This document shows positions 14,101 to 26,692 of a stretch of DNA of 64,000 bases, piece by piece (position 1 is the stretch's first letter; every line of letters starts with the position of its first letter). This DNA comes from Kalaharituber pfeilii. Lineage: Eukaryota; Ascomycota; Pezizomycetes; Pezizales; Pezizaceae. The translations under genes and the position numbers were made by a program. The stretch is taken from the NCBI GenBank assembly GCA_015179045.1, contig WHUZ01000043.1:434001-498000 (forward strand), in the 5' to 3' direction. The notes under the pieces were generated by a model that saw only the letters and a list, made by a program, of their open reading frames with translations, had not been told where the DNA came from and made no database searches.

Positions 14101-16188
14101 CCAGACCTCAACCTCTCAGCGCACCAAGAGTTAGGCGTAGTCTTCCCGAGGGTCATGAGGAAGAAGAGGCTGGCAAGAGGAAGAGCATGTTCAAGAGAGC
14201 ACTTAAGGGGCTGAGCATGAAGAGTGCAAATGACCTTACAAGAATCGAGGGAATGTGAGTTACCGGATTACATTTTTGTTATCACATTCAGCCATTTCCA
14301 TTCTACCTGCTAACGCAATTTGGTTTTGTTTTTTGTCTGCAACAGGCTCGAGAAGTTGTTAGACGAAGTAGAAGGATTGAAGGGCGGCAACGAATTTTAC
14401 CAGCAGAGCATTCTGGGCACAATAGAGAATCTTAAGAATACGCCGCCACATACTGGCCAGACCGGAGTAGACCCTGCACCGTCCTCAACAGCCAATTCTG
14501 GATACTATACTGGCACCGGCCCAAGTGCTGGTACTAGCAACGGGCCGTCAAGGCAAACTAGTGGAATGAGAATTTATGATGAAATCAGGAACCACACCAA
14601 TCACAGGATATCTCCAATAGAAGAGAATGGGCCAACTCCACCTGCTCCGCAGTCTAGATCGATACAGCTAATGGACACTCCACAGCCAGCAGCACCTCCT
14701 ACAGCTAATAGCAGTGGAAATACCCCTACCAAGCCGAATGACAAACCCGAGAAGAAGCGTGAGTCTAACTCATCATCAATATTCCCAAAGATTTCTAGGT
14801 GGTCGGAAACAACAACCTCCTCTGGGATGAGGGGGCTCCTTCGAAAAACAAAGGTCGGAAAGGAGTCTGAGGCGTCCATGTCGAATTCAGACTTCGACTT
14901 TTGGGCTGAATCGGGGCAGGCTGGCAACCAACCCGGTGCACTTGTGGATAGCCCCGGTGGGCAAGATTTGCAATCTCCGGGCTTACCTCCGTCTTCAAGA
15001 GGTACAGATGCGCCGGTGAATCAGGCAACTATTCGTTCCTCGCTGGAGGTTAAGCATCCTCAGCCTAAACCTGTGTATCGTCACCAATTGGAGCAGCAAG
15101 CTCAGCAATTCATTAACATGGACCCAGCATTCAACCACTCGTCCCCGAGCTTGGTAAGATTCGCTGGCCAGACTGAAGCAAATGGAAATCCAATGTCGCC
15201 AATGTCGGACGGCTATACCAATTCTGTGACTGACTCCAATTTGCCTTCAGCAAGACCACCAAAGATTCTTGAGGAGTACGAGGGAACCCCCTCTCCAGGA
15301 CCGCTGAAGGAAAAGAAGAGCAAGGAGCGGAACAAGGACCGCACACACCGCAAGGATCGCGAAAAGGACCGAGACGGCGAAGTCAAGGACAAGGAGGCCC
15401 GCCGGCGTGAGCGCATGGAGCGCCGCGAGCGCCGTGAACGCAGGGATCGCGAGAAGGAGAAGGAAAACGGAGGCGAAAGATCGCATAGGTCTTCGAGGTC
15501 GAAGTTGAAGGAGGCTAGTACTGGAGGGGAGTATCTAGATACAGATTTTGGCCGGTCGGAGGTGGATCAGGTAAGACCACTTTTTTACCAGCAGTCATCT
15601 GATTTTGAGGAGCAGGGAGGGCAGGGAGGCGAGGAGTTTGATGATGAGGCGGAGTCGCCGGTTTATGATGGTGCCGGCGGGGAGCCATTGCAGTATGAGA
15701 GGGGGAAGAGAAAGAAATACTATCAAAAGAGGTTGCAGAATGACCATGACGACTACCATTCCGATGGCGTTCAAAGTCAGGGTGACCATTATGGTGGTGG
15801 GGACATTGGTGGGGACGAGAATGTCCATATCATTGCAAACAGCGACGAGGAATATGGTGGTGGTTATGGTCATTATTCATCTCGTTCTCATCATCTCTCT
15901 TCTCCTCCTCCTTCTTCTTATAACCACAAGGACGCAAGTAACCGAGTATGGTTTCGCTGATATTGTGTGTTGAAGTCACCGTCCACGACGACGCGCTCGG
16001 TATCGAATGTAAGCCGGCTGAAGGGGCCAAGGCCGCAGAGTAGCCATAGTCAGCATAAGGACCGAAGCAGCGAGAGGGAGAAGGATAGGGAGAGGGAGAA
16101 GGGTGCAGACCTTGAGACATCGGGGACGGTGGTGAGAAGGCATAGGAATAAGACGTCGCATTTGCCAAGTGGTGAGTTTTATAATTAA
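11117..16188 (+). CDS. Large conserved Pezizomycotina protein of unknown function
   Basis: Exons 11117-11630, 11693-13815, 13914-14254 and 14346 to about 15945, plus a probable last exon from about 15976 to 16188; roughly 1590 residues. Introns 1-3 (62, 98, 91 bp) join in correct phase. The N-terminus (LVSSRGSYTPTE), the LLIEYFE-GGK-like block near residue 70, a Ser/Arg-rich region, the LADHPLYSPALLEAVEDTI block, and the predicted coiled coil LMDHLTVRDAQRNARDTEI (spanning intron 2) recall a large, mostly disordered protein conserved across filamentous ascomycetes, whose role I do not know. The C-terminal part has an Arg/Glu/Lys-rich charged helix (about 15310-15475). The last junction is unclear: a 30 bp intron (15946-15975) fits the phase but is very short. 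Without it the frame ends at the TGA at 15958-15960. Confidence 0.8.
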
Positions 16189-17869
16189 TAAAACTTGCTG
16201 ATTTGGTTTTTTTTTTGTTTTCTCTTTTCTTTATTTTGTTTTCAAACATACGCTACGCGAGGGTCCTGGTGGAGCACGCGTTTGTGTTGTCTGTGGGAGA
16301 AAATTGAGATTTCTTGGATGTTACCTCCACATCCAAACGTTTTGATATCTTTGGGCTTCTAGTTTACATCTTTCCCTTCTTTAGTTGTCTTGCTTTTCTG
16401 TTCTCTCATTCACGTACGGTTGTTTATTTACGATGCTGTCATTTTCCTGCGGATTTATATCTTCTTGGCTATTTACTTTGCTATTTGGTGCTGCGGGACA
16501 TTAGGGCTGGGAAATTTGGGAAATTTGGGGTTACATTTTTCGGTGGAAGTTGTTGTTCAGAAGATTGGTGATGAATTCGGGAAGGGGGGTGAGGGGTGGG
16601 AGGGTCATAGAGTGTATGTGTGTGTGTCTGTGTGAGGGGGAAAGGGGAAGACGGTGGTAGTGGGGGGCAAGATTGATGTTTCCTTGTGTTGTCTTTGCTA
16701 CAAAGTTTCTGAGTCCTCAAGTAGTAGCTTTATGGGGTAATTGTGTGTGCGTGCGTTGTATGCTTTCTTTGCTCTTCCGTTGAATAATTGTTAGCTATAT
16801 CTGACAGTATGTTGTTGCCTCTGATGATGGATGTTTTTTTTCCCGCTTTGATCATGATATATGTATGTGCGTATGTGAGATTTTTTTCTTTTTTTCTCCC
16901 TCCGTCCCAAATCATGAACAGTGTCGAAATGTTATGTGGCTCGTCTTTTTTTCTTTTTCCTGAAGAATTGATGAAACGAATAGTTCTTTTTTGTTGTTGT
17001 TTATATATATGTAGCACCTGGATATATATTATAGCAAGATTTTGAACGATTGCAACAGATATTTGCACGTTGAAAATAAAAAGAAAATTGTGAGCCTTTT
17101 TTTTCCCTGTCTTTTTGTGCTTTGTGTGTGCTGCCATGATGGTTTGTTTGGTAAGTGTGGAGGAATATAGAAAGGGAAAAAGAAAACTAAGGTAGGTATA
17201 TATATATTTACCCCTACACCACACATTATATATATCCCATCATGTTCTCTGTTTTTTTTAAATTGTTGGCCAATCTGTGGTCGATTTATCTTGAGATGGT
17301 TAACTAAAAATCTGGGCGGGCGTGTAGCGTACAGTTGTAGGTGATACAAGTAACACTCAAGTGAATTGAGACATATAGTTTGAGATGAAGGTCCATGTAT
17401 CCTCGTCGTAATCATCACTTAACGCCCTGCAAGACTCAAATTTCATCGACGAAAGAGAATTTATATACCGCTCAAAGATCAAGTTAAAAAAAAAAAAAGG
17501 AAGCACTAAACTTGCAAAGCAGAAAAACTGTGGATATCAAAAGCCCCCTTGCACACAAAGTAAAAAAAAAAAGCCAACAAAAACCATCGTGACGAGCAAT
17601 CCAGGAGATATATCATAAACAGTCGTTCCATTTAAGTAGGCTCTGTAGGCCGGCCCTCCCTTCCCCTCCAACCAAAGATAACTCAACTTTCATCTCCTTC
17701 CCTTCTCTACGCGCCGAAAAGAAGCTAAGCTCGGAATCTTTAAATAGTAATAGCCTTCTAAGCAGTGAAAAAAAGAAAGCAATTTTTCATGATTAAAGGC
17801 GTATGTTAAAATAATAGGTATCTTGAAGCAAAATACAACAGAAAGCGGAAACGGGGCGATTGAAGAGAT
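16189..17869. other. Convergent intergenic region (3' flanks)
   Basis: AT-rich, T- and TG-rich sequence between two convergent genes. It contains T-runs in the first half and A-runs in the second half, consistent with two opposing 3' untranslated regions. I see no coding signal, RNA gene or transposon. Confidence 0.6.
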
Positions 17870-17884
17870 TTATACTCCACGGAA
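17870..17884 (-). other. 15 bp terminal microexon of the chitin synthase
   Basis: After a GTGAGT donor following codons for V-R-L, a 70 bp intron ends in TGCAG and is followed by TTC CGT GGA GTA TAA, giving FRGV-stop. Without splicing, the frame runs into an unrelated STYIPLS tail. Class I chitin synthases, as I recall, end in FRGV, which supports the microexon. Confidence 0.85.
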
Positions 17885-20800
17885 CTGCACTCACAGCATT
17901 ATTTATTAGCACTCATTGAGAAAGAATGATCGAAAGAGGGATATAAGTACTCACCAATCTCACAATCAGAAACCACGTCGCCCCTAAAAACCTAAACGCT
18001 GACAGCCCCGCCACGGACCATAATACAATGCTCAAATATATCGTACTCCTCTTGTTCTCCTCAGACTTCTGGTCCTCGCCTGGATCAATTGTCACCCTAT
18101 CGAGGCCCGCAGAATTTAAAATTGTCGCTGCCAGCGCAAAGTTACTGAAGATCCAAAATAGCACGACGGCCGAACGGACCCCCTTATAATAATCCACCTG
18201 GGCCTCTTCTTTATTCTCCACTTTTGGCGGAGGCTCGTATTTGGTTGCCAGAACGGCCATCTCAGCATCGTATTGTGCATCAAGGTCCTTGTCGTCGCTG
18301 GGAAGATTGACGTCTACTTTGCCTTCTTTGGAAATCTTGACAGAGTCCAGCTTAGGTGCTTTATCGTCACCTTTGGTGCCCCAGGTGATGTCATGGGTAT
18401 TGCAAAAGGCGTAGACATTGAGGACGTTGATATACGAGGGGGAGAGGAGGAGGTATTGGATGAACTAGGAGGGGCGACAGTTAGCATATCATCGTCAGTG
18501 GGGGGGGTGCGGTGCTAACTTACACTCGTAAACATGTGCCATGGTTCAAAGAACATGAAGGAAGCTACAAAGTATAGGATATAGGTTGAAGCAAGAGAAA
18601 CCAAGAGATTGAGGAAAAGCGGGTTTTGAAATATGCTGCTCAGAGATAATTTTCCTTGGTTCTTGTTCAGTTCTTCCTGCACGGATTTCACTGAGATATA
18701 TATCGCTGCAAACAGAAGGTACCTAAAGAGAGAGCATTAGCAACCATTGACTCACATCAATCATACCTTTCTTTCACTTACACCATGATCACCGCCCAAA
18801 AGATAACCATCGACATGTAAAACTTGTTTGACCCTTGCGGACGATTACCCAGTGATAACACAAAGCACGTGATCAGAATTGCCAAATACAGCCACTCAAA
18901 GACAATACTGAGCACTTTGCCTGGTGCAAAGTTCATGTTTGGTTCGCCCAGGCTGACTGTCAAGATTCTGAAGACCAAGAAGAAGTTACCCTGAATAGTC
19001 AGTTAGAATGAAAAAACCTCCCAGTCAGTATTGGCAATACTCACAATAGCAAACCAGGAGAAAATCATCGAAACAGTCTGATAAAAGAACTCCACATGAA
19101 ACATGATTTTCCGAAGGAACGAATGGTTACTCCTCCAGATATCAAATGCATGAACCAAAGCATATACCGCAGCGAAGAAACTACCGTTCAGCCATCTTCT
19201 TCTCTGCAGAATCAGTTCAGCCATAGTATCGGGAACATCGGTTTCTGCATTCGAAGACTTGACGTATTGGAGCACCCAAGCCGCCTTCCTTTTGGCAACC
19301 AATTCAAAGCAGAGGATACGATCTTCGGCAAGGTACATGTTGGCTGTGAAGATACCTGCATCCCCACCATGCATTTTCTCTCCCTTGAAATACTTCTCAA
19401 GCGGCCCTTCGTCGTTGACATCGTTTTGCAAGGCAGCATAGCGGTATGCGGAGAATGCGCCAGGAAGCACAGAGATGAAACCAAAGACACTTTCCAGCGG
19501 TTTATCCAAAATGTTGGACATCTTGGATGAAGGTTAGTCTCGCAAATCAAGGGGGGTACTGTAAACTATTGCTAACCTTGTACTCAAAGTTTTGGGTTGC
19601 AACAAGCGGATTTAGCAAATACTTCCCACCCTTCCCCAACATAGCTTTGATCTCACCACAAGCTCCTGCACACTGTGGATTCACTTCAAATGCCTTCCAC
19701 AAATGATAAATACTTGTGCCACCGGGCCTGGTTCCAGCATCAATTAAAACGCAAACATTTGGCTCCAGGACGGCTCCAAAGGCTTGGAAAAACCACCTGT
19801 GAGAGTTGATCTTTTTCTGATTCTTTTCTTTCAAACAGAAAAGCATCTGAATAGGACAAGTATTGCCCTTGCCTCCAGGAATGAGCTTCACCAGGTCACC
19901 TTGGGGTTCAAATCCGACTTGAGTAGTATACTAGCAAATGTCAGTCCAAGATTTCGCTCATACACGTTTTGATTATCCTAACCTCATAAATATGGGCTGT
20001 GACGTCCTTCTTGTTAACGCTTGAGATAGCGATACCTTCCTGGTAGCAGCCCATCCCCGCTAAAACAGATCTTGTACGTGGATTAATTTTTCCACGTCCA
20101 TCACTCACGACACAAACCACTACCTTCTTCCAAGCATCTTTTCCCCAAGTGGTTGAACGAGTTCTAGACACAAGATAGTTGATATTCTTGAAAACACCTG
20201 CCATGGTTCTTGCAAAGAGAATTTCATCTTCGTTATACATGGTAACTACGATAAACAACTCTGTATGTCGAGGTTTGGCAAAGAGCTTTTGCCGAAGAGT
20301 AAACTTTTGCGCAACAAATTCGGAAGGGTCGCATGTTGCTGCAGTATATCTGAACCACTGTCAGCACTACACAGATCATGATCTCTCTGGTACTACCTAC
20401 CGCATGTGAGTGAATTCTCTCTCCTCCTTCAATGGACACAGAGCAAGAAGTTTCTTTGGTACAGGGCAATCTAGCACCAAGTTTCCCTTGTAAAGTTCCA
20501 CCTTCTTGACAGTATTCCATCGCTTCATCCTCTGTGGTTGTGGTGTTGGGGTTACTGAAGGAGGGAAATACCCCGACTCGGTGTCGCCAGAAGACGGTGT
20601 CCTAGTAGGGGGGAGAATTGGTTGATGATCATCATAATCGTAGCCTCCAGGTGTACCAGTATTGAATTGCGTCAGAGGATACGCTTCATCCTGTCCAGCA
20701 GTTGGATAAGGGTCATTATAGTATCCTTGAGTATGGTCATCAGGGCTCGGCGCAAACGCTCCGCTTGGATTGTGGTAAGAATGAGACAAGTTATCAACCG

Positions 20801-21133
20801 AGTACTGTTTTTGCACAATGTTTAGAACCTTTAATTTTGGGCAATTGAACAATATTTTGCACATACCGTTGGCTGAGAAGCAAGCCGATCCTCCGGAGAA
20901 AAATCGTGCATTTGATGGGTCTGCGGATACGCAGTATGCGTACGCTGCGGAGGGTTAAATCCCCCATCATGGTAGGCACCCACGAAAGGGTGTCCTGGGG
21001 ACGGTGTCCGTCGGGAATCCATTCTGTCAGGCGAGGTCGGAATATGGGGATCGTAGAGAGGTTGAGTTTGCGCTCGTAGAGGAGGAGAGACGTGGAACTC
21101 GTCTGGGTCAAGGCGAGAGTACGGGTCGCTCAT
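17870..21133 (-). CDS. CHS1: Class I chitin synthase
   Basis: Nine exons on the minus strand, in coding order: 21133-20867, 20804-20401, 20349-19983, 19930-19577, 19521-19045, 18990-18782, 18722-18524, 18464-17955 and 17884-17870. All phases close; 933 residues. It makes chitin from UDP-GlcNAc at the plasma membrane. The N-terminal 220 residues are a disordered Pro/Ser/Tyr-rich tail. The glycosyltransferase core follows, with [17 protein letters not shown], the catalytic EDR (about residue 530) and the acceptor/product motif QRRRW (570-574). A C-terminal block of about seven membrane segments comes next, then a short tail. The [20 protein letters not shown] region and terminal FRGV match class I rather than II or III as I recall them. 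Transcription is convergent with the upstream gene. Confidence 0.95.
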
Positions 21134-24100
21134 TTTGTCTGGAACGCAGTGCGCAGGGAATCAGGCGTATACCTACTTGGGATCACCGTATTTGCTTAGC
21201 GGCTAGCTCTCACAACAATCAAAGCCTGTAACTTTATCTGAGGCACGGTATCTGGGGCCTGGTAGTGGTGGGGGAAGACCAACCTTACTGGGATATTAAG
21301 GACTGTGTGCTAGCCAGATGAGACCTCAGCGCCAGAACTGCCGCCAGCGGTCTGAGGCAGGGCAGCGTATGGTACGAGTCTACCGCAAATCAGCGGACGA
21401 AGGAGAGCAGCACCGCCTTATGCTGGTACGCAAGAACGCAGATCGGTCGCTCTGCAGCGTGTAACTTTCTTCCTCTGTCGTCGTCACCAGTACTCGTCAG
21501 CGTTGACGCCCACGCTTCGAATCCTCAGAAAGCCTGACTTTTGTTCGGAGTTTGCCCTGCAGGGATAATATAGTTCCGGAGACGGCTCCTTGTAAATTCG
21601 GTGATGCAATAAATAGCAGGATGAGGCTTTCTTCCTTTCTCGATTCGGAATTTTCTAGTTTTTTTTTTCTTTTTTTCCTTTTTAATGAACAATTCCGGGA
21701 CCAAGCAGCTATGCTGTCTTGGCTGCGAGGAGGAGGAAAGGATGCTTAGATATAGTCTCGGGAGGGAGGGGTGGTATACCAGCAGCGAGTGATGGGGGCT
21801 GCGGGCTCTTTGAGACTGGGCGTTGGCACAAAGGGTCAAATATCCAAATGGACTGTGCCCTTTCAGAATGAGCGAGCCACAAACGGGCCAGAGAGGAGGA
21901 GGAGGGGGGGGGTTGGGTTGGAGGGGGTTGGAGGGGGAAGTAGATAAAGCTACTTTGCACTTGGCTCAGGGAGCGAGACACAGGACGCAGCGATGCGTCT
22001 TATTGGGCAGGCCGGATGGTGGAGGCAGCAAGTGGCTGTGGCTGTGTCTGGACCCTTGGTGGTTACTTTAAGTACTTCACTTACCCCTTGGTGCCGCGCT
22101 GCTGTCCCGCGATACACCAGAGCCTCCTGCTTCGCTGAAGCAGCGGCACCGTCGGCCAGGGAGGGCCCACGCCGGGCGGGGCGAACGGCAGGAAGTTGCG
22201 TACCCTGCGTGGGCTCTCTAAATAGAAACAATTGAAGTAAGCAACCGCACCGCCTGGTGCAGCTGCTTGCTTACTGGAGTGGGAGAGGTGTGGCCGCGGG
22301 CCCGGAGGGTCTGGGACGCGGAGGGGGCAATTCCAAAGGGCGCTGCACCCCACTGCCATATCACCAGTCTCAGCTCCGTTCCATGTCCATTCGGAGCCCC
22401 CGTGGGGTCGTAGCCCAGACTATGCTAAGACTATCGCAGACCTCTGGGCATGGTTCGACGCCATCCGTGTTTGGAGTAGGCTGTCCGCTTAGTCAGCTCC
22501 GGTTGCGGTGCTACCTAACTTGGCAATATCGTTTCTCTTGCAAAATTCCTCTACTCTGAAGATCCAGGCGTCGTATGCTTGTTAGATTGAGCATCTGAGG
22601 CAGTGCAAATTTTTACATTCCACTTTGCCTAGCACAAAGTGAGCAGGAAGCGCCAGGCGGCGGTGGATGAGGCGAGGCCATGCTGTGATGGTACGATGGG
22701 TCAATGAGCAAAACAGCATGCGACGCTGAGGCTGGTGGACATTGCGATCCGGGTGCCGGCTGGGAAGGCGTTGGCATACACGGAGGTGGGGGTGGCGGAA
22801 ACCTTGAATAGGATTCGTAAGGGGTGGAGGCGCAAGTGACGTTCTTTCAGCGGGTAGCGGGAGGACAATCGTTGGCGCATATATAGAGATTCTCTGAGCT
22901 GGACAAGGCAGACCATAAGCGGATTGGACGGGGTGTACTCCGTATATATCTAGGAAGTTAGGAATCAGCCTCCTCTTTGACCGTGATGCGGAAGGGAAGT
23001 GCGAAGCTACAACGGGATTCAGCAGCTTAAGCAATTAGCACGAGCCTAAAACTACTACTAAAATGACAGTGGCATATAAGCATCAGCAGCTTGCTGAGGT
23101 AAAGGGCCTGGGGGTACGTCCAGACTTTTGAACTCTCTGTTAGCTTACTAATACGTGGATAGGCACAAATATGACTGAAGGGACGGTGTTCGAGGAGTCT
23201 TGCTTGCCTGATGAGTAGTCAGGAAGAAGTGACGTACCCCTTTATGACTGCAGTCATTAGTAGTCGGTGCTGACGCCTGCACAATATAGAAGTATATATG
23301 AGACTTTCTCTGTAGCTGGCATCTAGAGGGATAATCAAGACTCTACATATTAAACCATACCAATATGTTTTACTTGCCTACAACGGCCTATCCTTTCTAT
23401 CGCTAAAATCAGGCCAAGGTCGTTCGTTGCTTTTGTTGGAGAGTTTGTATGTTTTGGTAGCTTTTTAGCATTTTGTCTCTTTTGAAAGAGAGACAGATGA
23501 GAAAGTGAGCAGACTAGTGAAAGCCATTCGGTCTGACAATGGAGGGGAGTATAGTAGCAATAGACTACTCAGACCTATTCTCCAAAATCAAAATGGTGTT
23601 GCAGATAGATTCAAACAGAGCAATTGTGGAAAATGCTGCAGTGTGATAAGAGCAAAATAACGAAATTCATTCATTAATTAATTGATTTGCAATTTTCAAT
23701 TCTCATTTTTAATTATATATTGTTCGCTCTCGGCCGCACAGCGGTTGTTGTTTCCTTTTTTTGGAACTTAGCTACTTACCAAATTAATATAAAGCTTGGC
23801 TTGTCTTGGCACATCCTGATTTACACACCTTGGGGGGTCAAGCAACGAATCTAGCATTCACGTGGTACTACGCTAGAGCGCAGATGCGAGGAAATCATCC
23901 TTATCTCTGAATCCTAGCATTCACCCAGCGACCATTTGGTGTATCCTGATAGCTCATACTTCTCACTGCTCCCCCACCTTGCCCCACAGTTTTAGCCCCC
24001 CGCTCCACTTGAGGCTGAGAGCTTCAATTAGCACCTAGTACTCAAGTATCTACAGTACCACCTACTGAGTAATTGGTTCATCACTGATTTCGCTTGTACT

Positions 24101-24153
24101 GATAATCGCGGATCGTTCTTCAGTACCAATCAATTACAGGACATTTTCTCCAA
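21134..24153. other. Gene-poor 3 kb between chitin synthase and LMW-PTP
   Basis: The first about 1.5 kb is the divergent upstream region of the chitin synthase: G-rich near 21895-21945 and with no stable coding signal. The second half is AT-richer and contains a short decayed Ty1/copia integrase relic near 23486-23665. No intact gene or LTR was seen. Confidence 0.6.
23486..23665 (+). mobile_element. Ty1/copia retrotransposon integrase relic
   Basis: One frame reads ...VKAIRSDNGGEYSSNRLL... followed about 12 codons later by QNGVADRF. These match the Ty1/copia integrase landmarks R-x-DNGGEY-x-S (second catalytic Asp) and PQxNGVAER, which are normally about 35-45 residues apart. Roughly 30 codons are therefore deleted. 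A further shift in frame restores R-A-I-V-E-N-A, the usual continuation (RTIVENAR). Stops flank the piece. It is a dead fragment with no LTR, reverse transcriptase or target-site duplication visible. Confidence 0.75.
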
Positions 24154-25220
24154 ATGGCGCCAAACGAGAAGCTGTCAGTGCTCTTTGTGTGCCTTGGGAA
24201 TATCTGCCGTATGTTCGCTCGATCTCTACCCTAATTTTGAACCCTATATCCATTATTCAAATCAATTGCAAGCTATTCAATACTTGAAGCTTGGAGTCAT
24301 GTCTACTAATGGATATGGGCTAACGTGAAAATTATCCAGGCTCCCCCATGGCCGAAGCAGCATTCAAAGACACAGTAACGAAAGCCGGCTACGCGGACTG
24401 CTTCGCTCGAATTGACTCTTGTGGGACAGCGGGGTATCATGTTGGGGATGCGCCCGATCCAAGTACGTTTATTCTCACTTCAATATACCTCTATATCTGG
24501 GTCGCTATGAATTTCTTGAACCCAGCAAGTAGGCTAATTTGCGGCCGATACTAAAGGGACAATCTGGACTCTACAGTCGCATGGCGTTGAGACGGTAGGG
24601 ACACTAGAAATGTTTTACACTATCGTTTCGTTCAAATGATTCCCAAACTGAAGCAACCGAACTGTGTCGAGTTGATCACAGGATCATGCTGCCCGGCAAG
24701 TCTCGATTGAAGACTTCAACGAATTCGACTACATACTAGCCATGGACGTGAGCTGAAACCGTTCCTTTTACAACCCTCCCACATAAATATAAGCAAAGCA
24801 GAATTGACACTTTTGTTGCAGACAAGCAACCTCTCAGACCTTCGTCGAAGAGCTCCCCGAGGGAGCAAAGCCAAAGGTTCAAAGCCCTCCTCCCTGACCA
24901 CACACAAAGTTACATGCAATAGAAACTAACCCGAATCTTTTCTTTAAACTGTAGTAATGCTTTTTGGCGACTTTGGCCCCATCAAGGGCGAGGTTGTAGC
25001 GGATCCGTACTACGGCGGGTCTTCGGGGTTTGAGAAGAACTTTCAGCAAATTGTGTGTTTCTTACCCCCCTCCCCTCCAATTAGTATTTTTTTTTTTAAT
25101 ACATTTGAAGAATTTGGTGGGATGTGATGTCGTTTTTGTGTGTACTAACGTCATGGCACTTGGTAGGTGAAATTCTCGAAAGGGTTCTTAAAAGATGTGT
25201 TGCATGCCGATGTGTCATAA
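24154..25220 (+). CDS. LTP1: Low-molecular-weight protein tyrosine phosphatase
   Basis: Seven exons: 24154-24208, 24340-24462, 24557-24594, 24682-24747, 24822-24876, 24955-25052 and 25167-25220. All phases are consistent; 162 residues, the normal family size. The P-loop CLGNICRSPMAEA holds the nucleophile Cys13 and Arg19 (C-x5-R), and its Arg codon is split by intron 1. The general-acid loop ADPYYGG has Asp129 at the expected position. The block FNEFDYILAMDTSNLSDL matches the family core. It is a cytosolic enzyme that hydrolyses phosphotyrosine; physiological substrates in fungi are poorly defined. It is convergent with the uL22m gene 424 bp downstream. One acceptor (AAAG at 24553-24556) is weak, but it is the only one that keeps the RTIWTLQSHGVET frame. 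Confidence 0.93.
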
Positions 25221-25643
25221 AAGTGAACCATTTTTCTTTCACAGGAGTGTATGACATGTCTACAGGAACTGGATATTTATTGAATCTGCGTAGAATGCGC
25301 AGAGGAGTAGACTAGCTAGTTAGATACCATATATAGATATACCATTTTGCAAATCTTGCTCATGATAGCCTCTAGAACTCTAGTATACTCTCTTCTTTCA
25401 GGGTAATGGACGGGAAATGCAAGTAATGTATATGCTAAAAAAACAACACAAACGTGGACAAAAACCCAACAATTGAAAACTCTTTTCCATCACCCATCTG
25501 TTTTACCTTAGGAATTTTGTTTTTTTCTCCTTAAAAGAAAAGGACCCCGTTATGCGGGCGGGAAACAACATTTCGTTTTTTTTTGGTTCTATATTTATGT
25601 ACAACAACCCATCCACTCCGCCCCGGTCAATTCGATTCAATCC
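25221..25643. other. Convergent 3' flank
   Basis: 423 bp between the stops of the tyrosine phosphatase and the mitochondrial uL22 gene. It is A/T-rich, with A-runs and T-runs consistent with two 3' untranslated regions. Nothing else is seen. Confidence 0.6.
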
Positions 25644-26692
25644 TTACCATTGGTAATATTGGCGCTGTCCGTATATCGGCCTATTCGGAAGCTGTACCCA
25701 GACCTTCTGCCTGGCTTTCTTGGCCTCCTTCTCAGCCGCAATCCGCTTCCTCGTCGCTTCCTCCTTGAGCACAACCGTGATACCTAACAATTTACCCCTC
25801 GCATTAGTTTACTTCGCAACCGAACCAACCATGAAAGGAAACCCGCATAGAGATGGGGGGTACACATACTCGTCCACGGCCTTTTCAATGTATCAATCCT
25901 CCCCCTCGCCCTATGGTTCTGCTCCATATCAAACTGCCCCCTGCCGACCCACGCCTCGCTCACATACATCTCCTCCGGGTCCATGTCCCGCCGAACCATC
26001 GCCTCCGCCCTCGCCTGTGTCAGGTGCCCAAGGACGTCCGAGCTTGCCTTCTTGGCGCTGAACCGCATCTGCACGATGGCATCGTTGAGCTTCATGCCCG
26101 CTATCTGCCGCGCGAGCGGAGCGAGCTTCTTGATGGACGTCTTGATCCAATGGGATTTCGCGGTGTGCGACTTCTCGGTCTGCAGGATCCGCATGCGCCG
26201 GGTGAGGCGTCCGCGGCGGCGGTACTGGCGGGCTTCCCAGCGCTTGGGCCACGACCATGCATATGCGCGCTTCGGGTCGACATAAGAGAGGTAGTCCTGG
26301 GTGGTGATTGTCTTTGTGGATGGCGAAGACGGGTCCGGGGAGGCCTCGGACTCGACCTGGGATAGAATCGAGGTTTTGGCAAGTGAGCCTTTTTCGAAGA
26401 CGGGCGGGACCATGTTGGACTCGGCGGGCTGCGTCTTGGGAGAGAGTTTGAGAAGTTCCCTGAGTGAGCGGGATACCGTGCCCGCCTTCGGGACAGAGGA
26501 TTCGTCGTCGTTTTTGCCCCATTTGAACCAGCTGACGTGGCGGAGCTGCTGGAAGTTACCTGAGGGACATGACGCTGGAAGGGGGAGTCGGCGGGAAAGG
26601 AATTGTGACGACGGGTTGATCAGCAGAGGAATTGAGGTTATGGAGCGGTCCAGACATCGCGATGCCGATACTCGCAGGGCGTTCATCGGCAT
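25644..26692 (-). CDS. MRPL22: Mitochondrial large-subunit ribosomal protein uL22m
   Basis: Two exons, 26692-25870 and 25783-25644, with an 86 bp intron (GTATGT...TTAG) in phase 1; 320 residues. The start is the ATG at 26692; the open frame extends a little further, to a TTG. The first about 55 residues are basic and hydrophobic without acidic residues, and contain a PCS-like RHVSWF segment, fitting a mitochondrial targeting sequence. The uL22 fold is seen from about residue 190: SIKKLAPLARQIAGMKLNDAI, then MRFSAKKASSDVLGHLTQAR, then MYVSEAWVGRG, the conserved loop, and KRPWTSITVVLKEEA at the exon junction. The C-terminus is PIYGQRQYYQW. It acts near the exit tunnel of the mitochondrial ribosome. 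Confidence 0.9.

Noticed and set aside
15568..15591. Possible tiny intron GTAAGACC...CAGCAG in the 11117 gene
   Set aside because: At about 24 bp it is too short to splice, and the unspliced frame is continuous and plausible.
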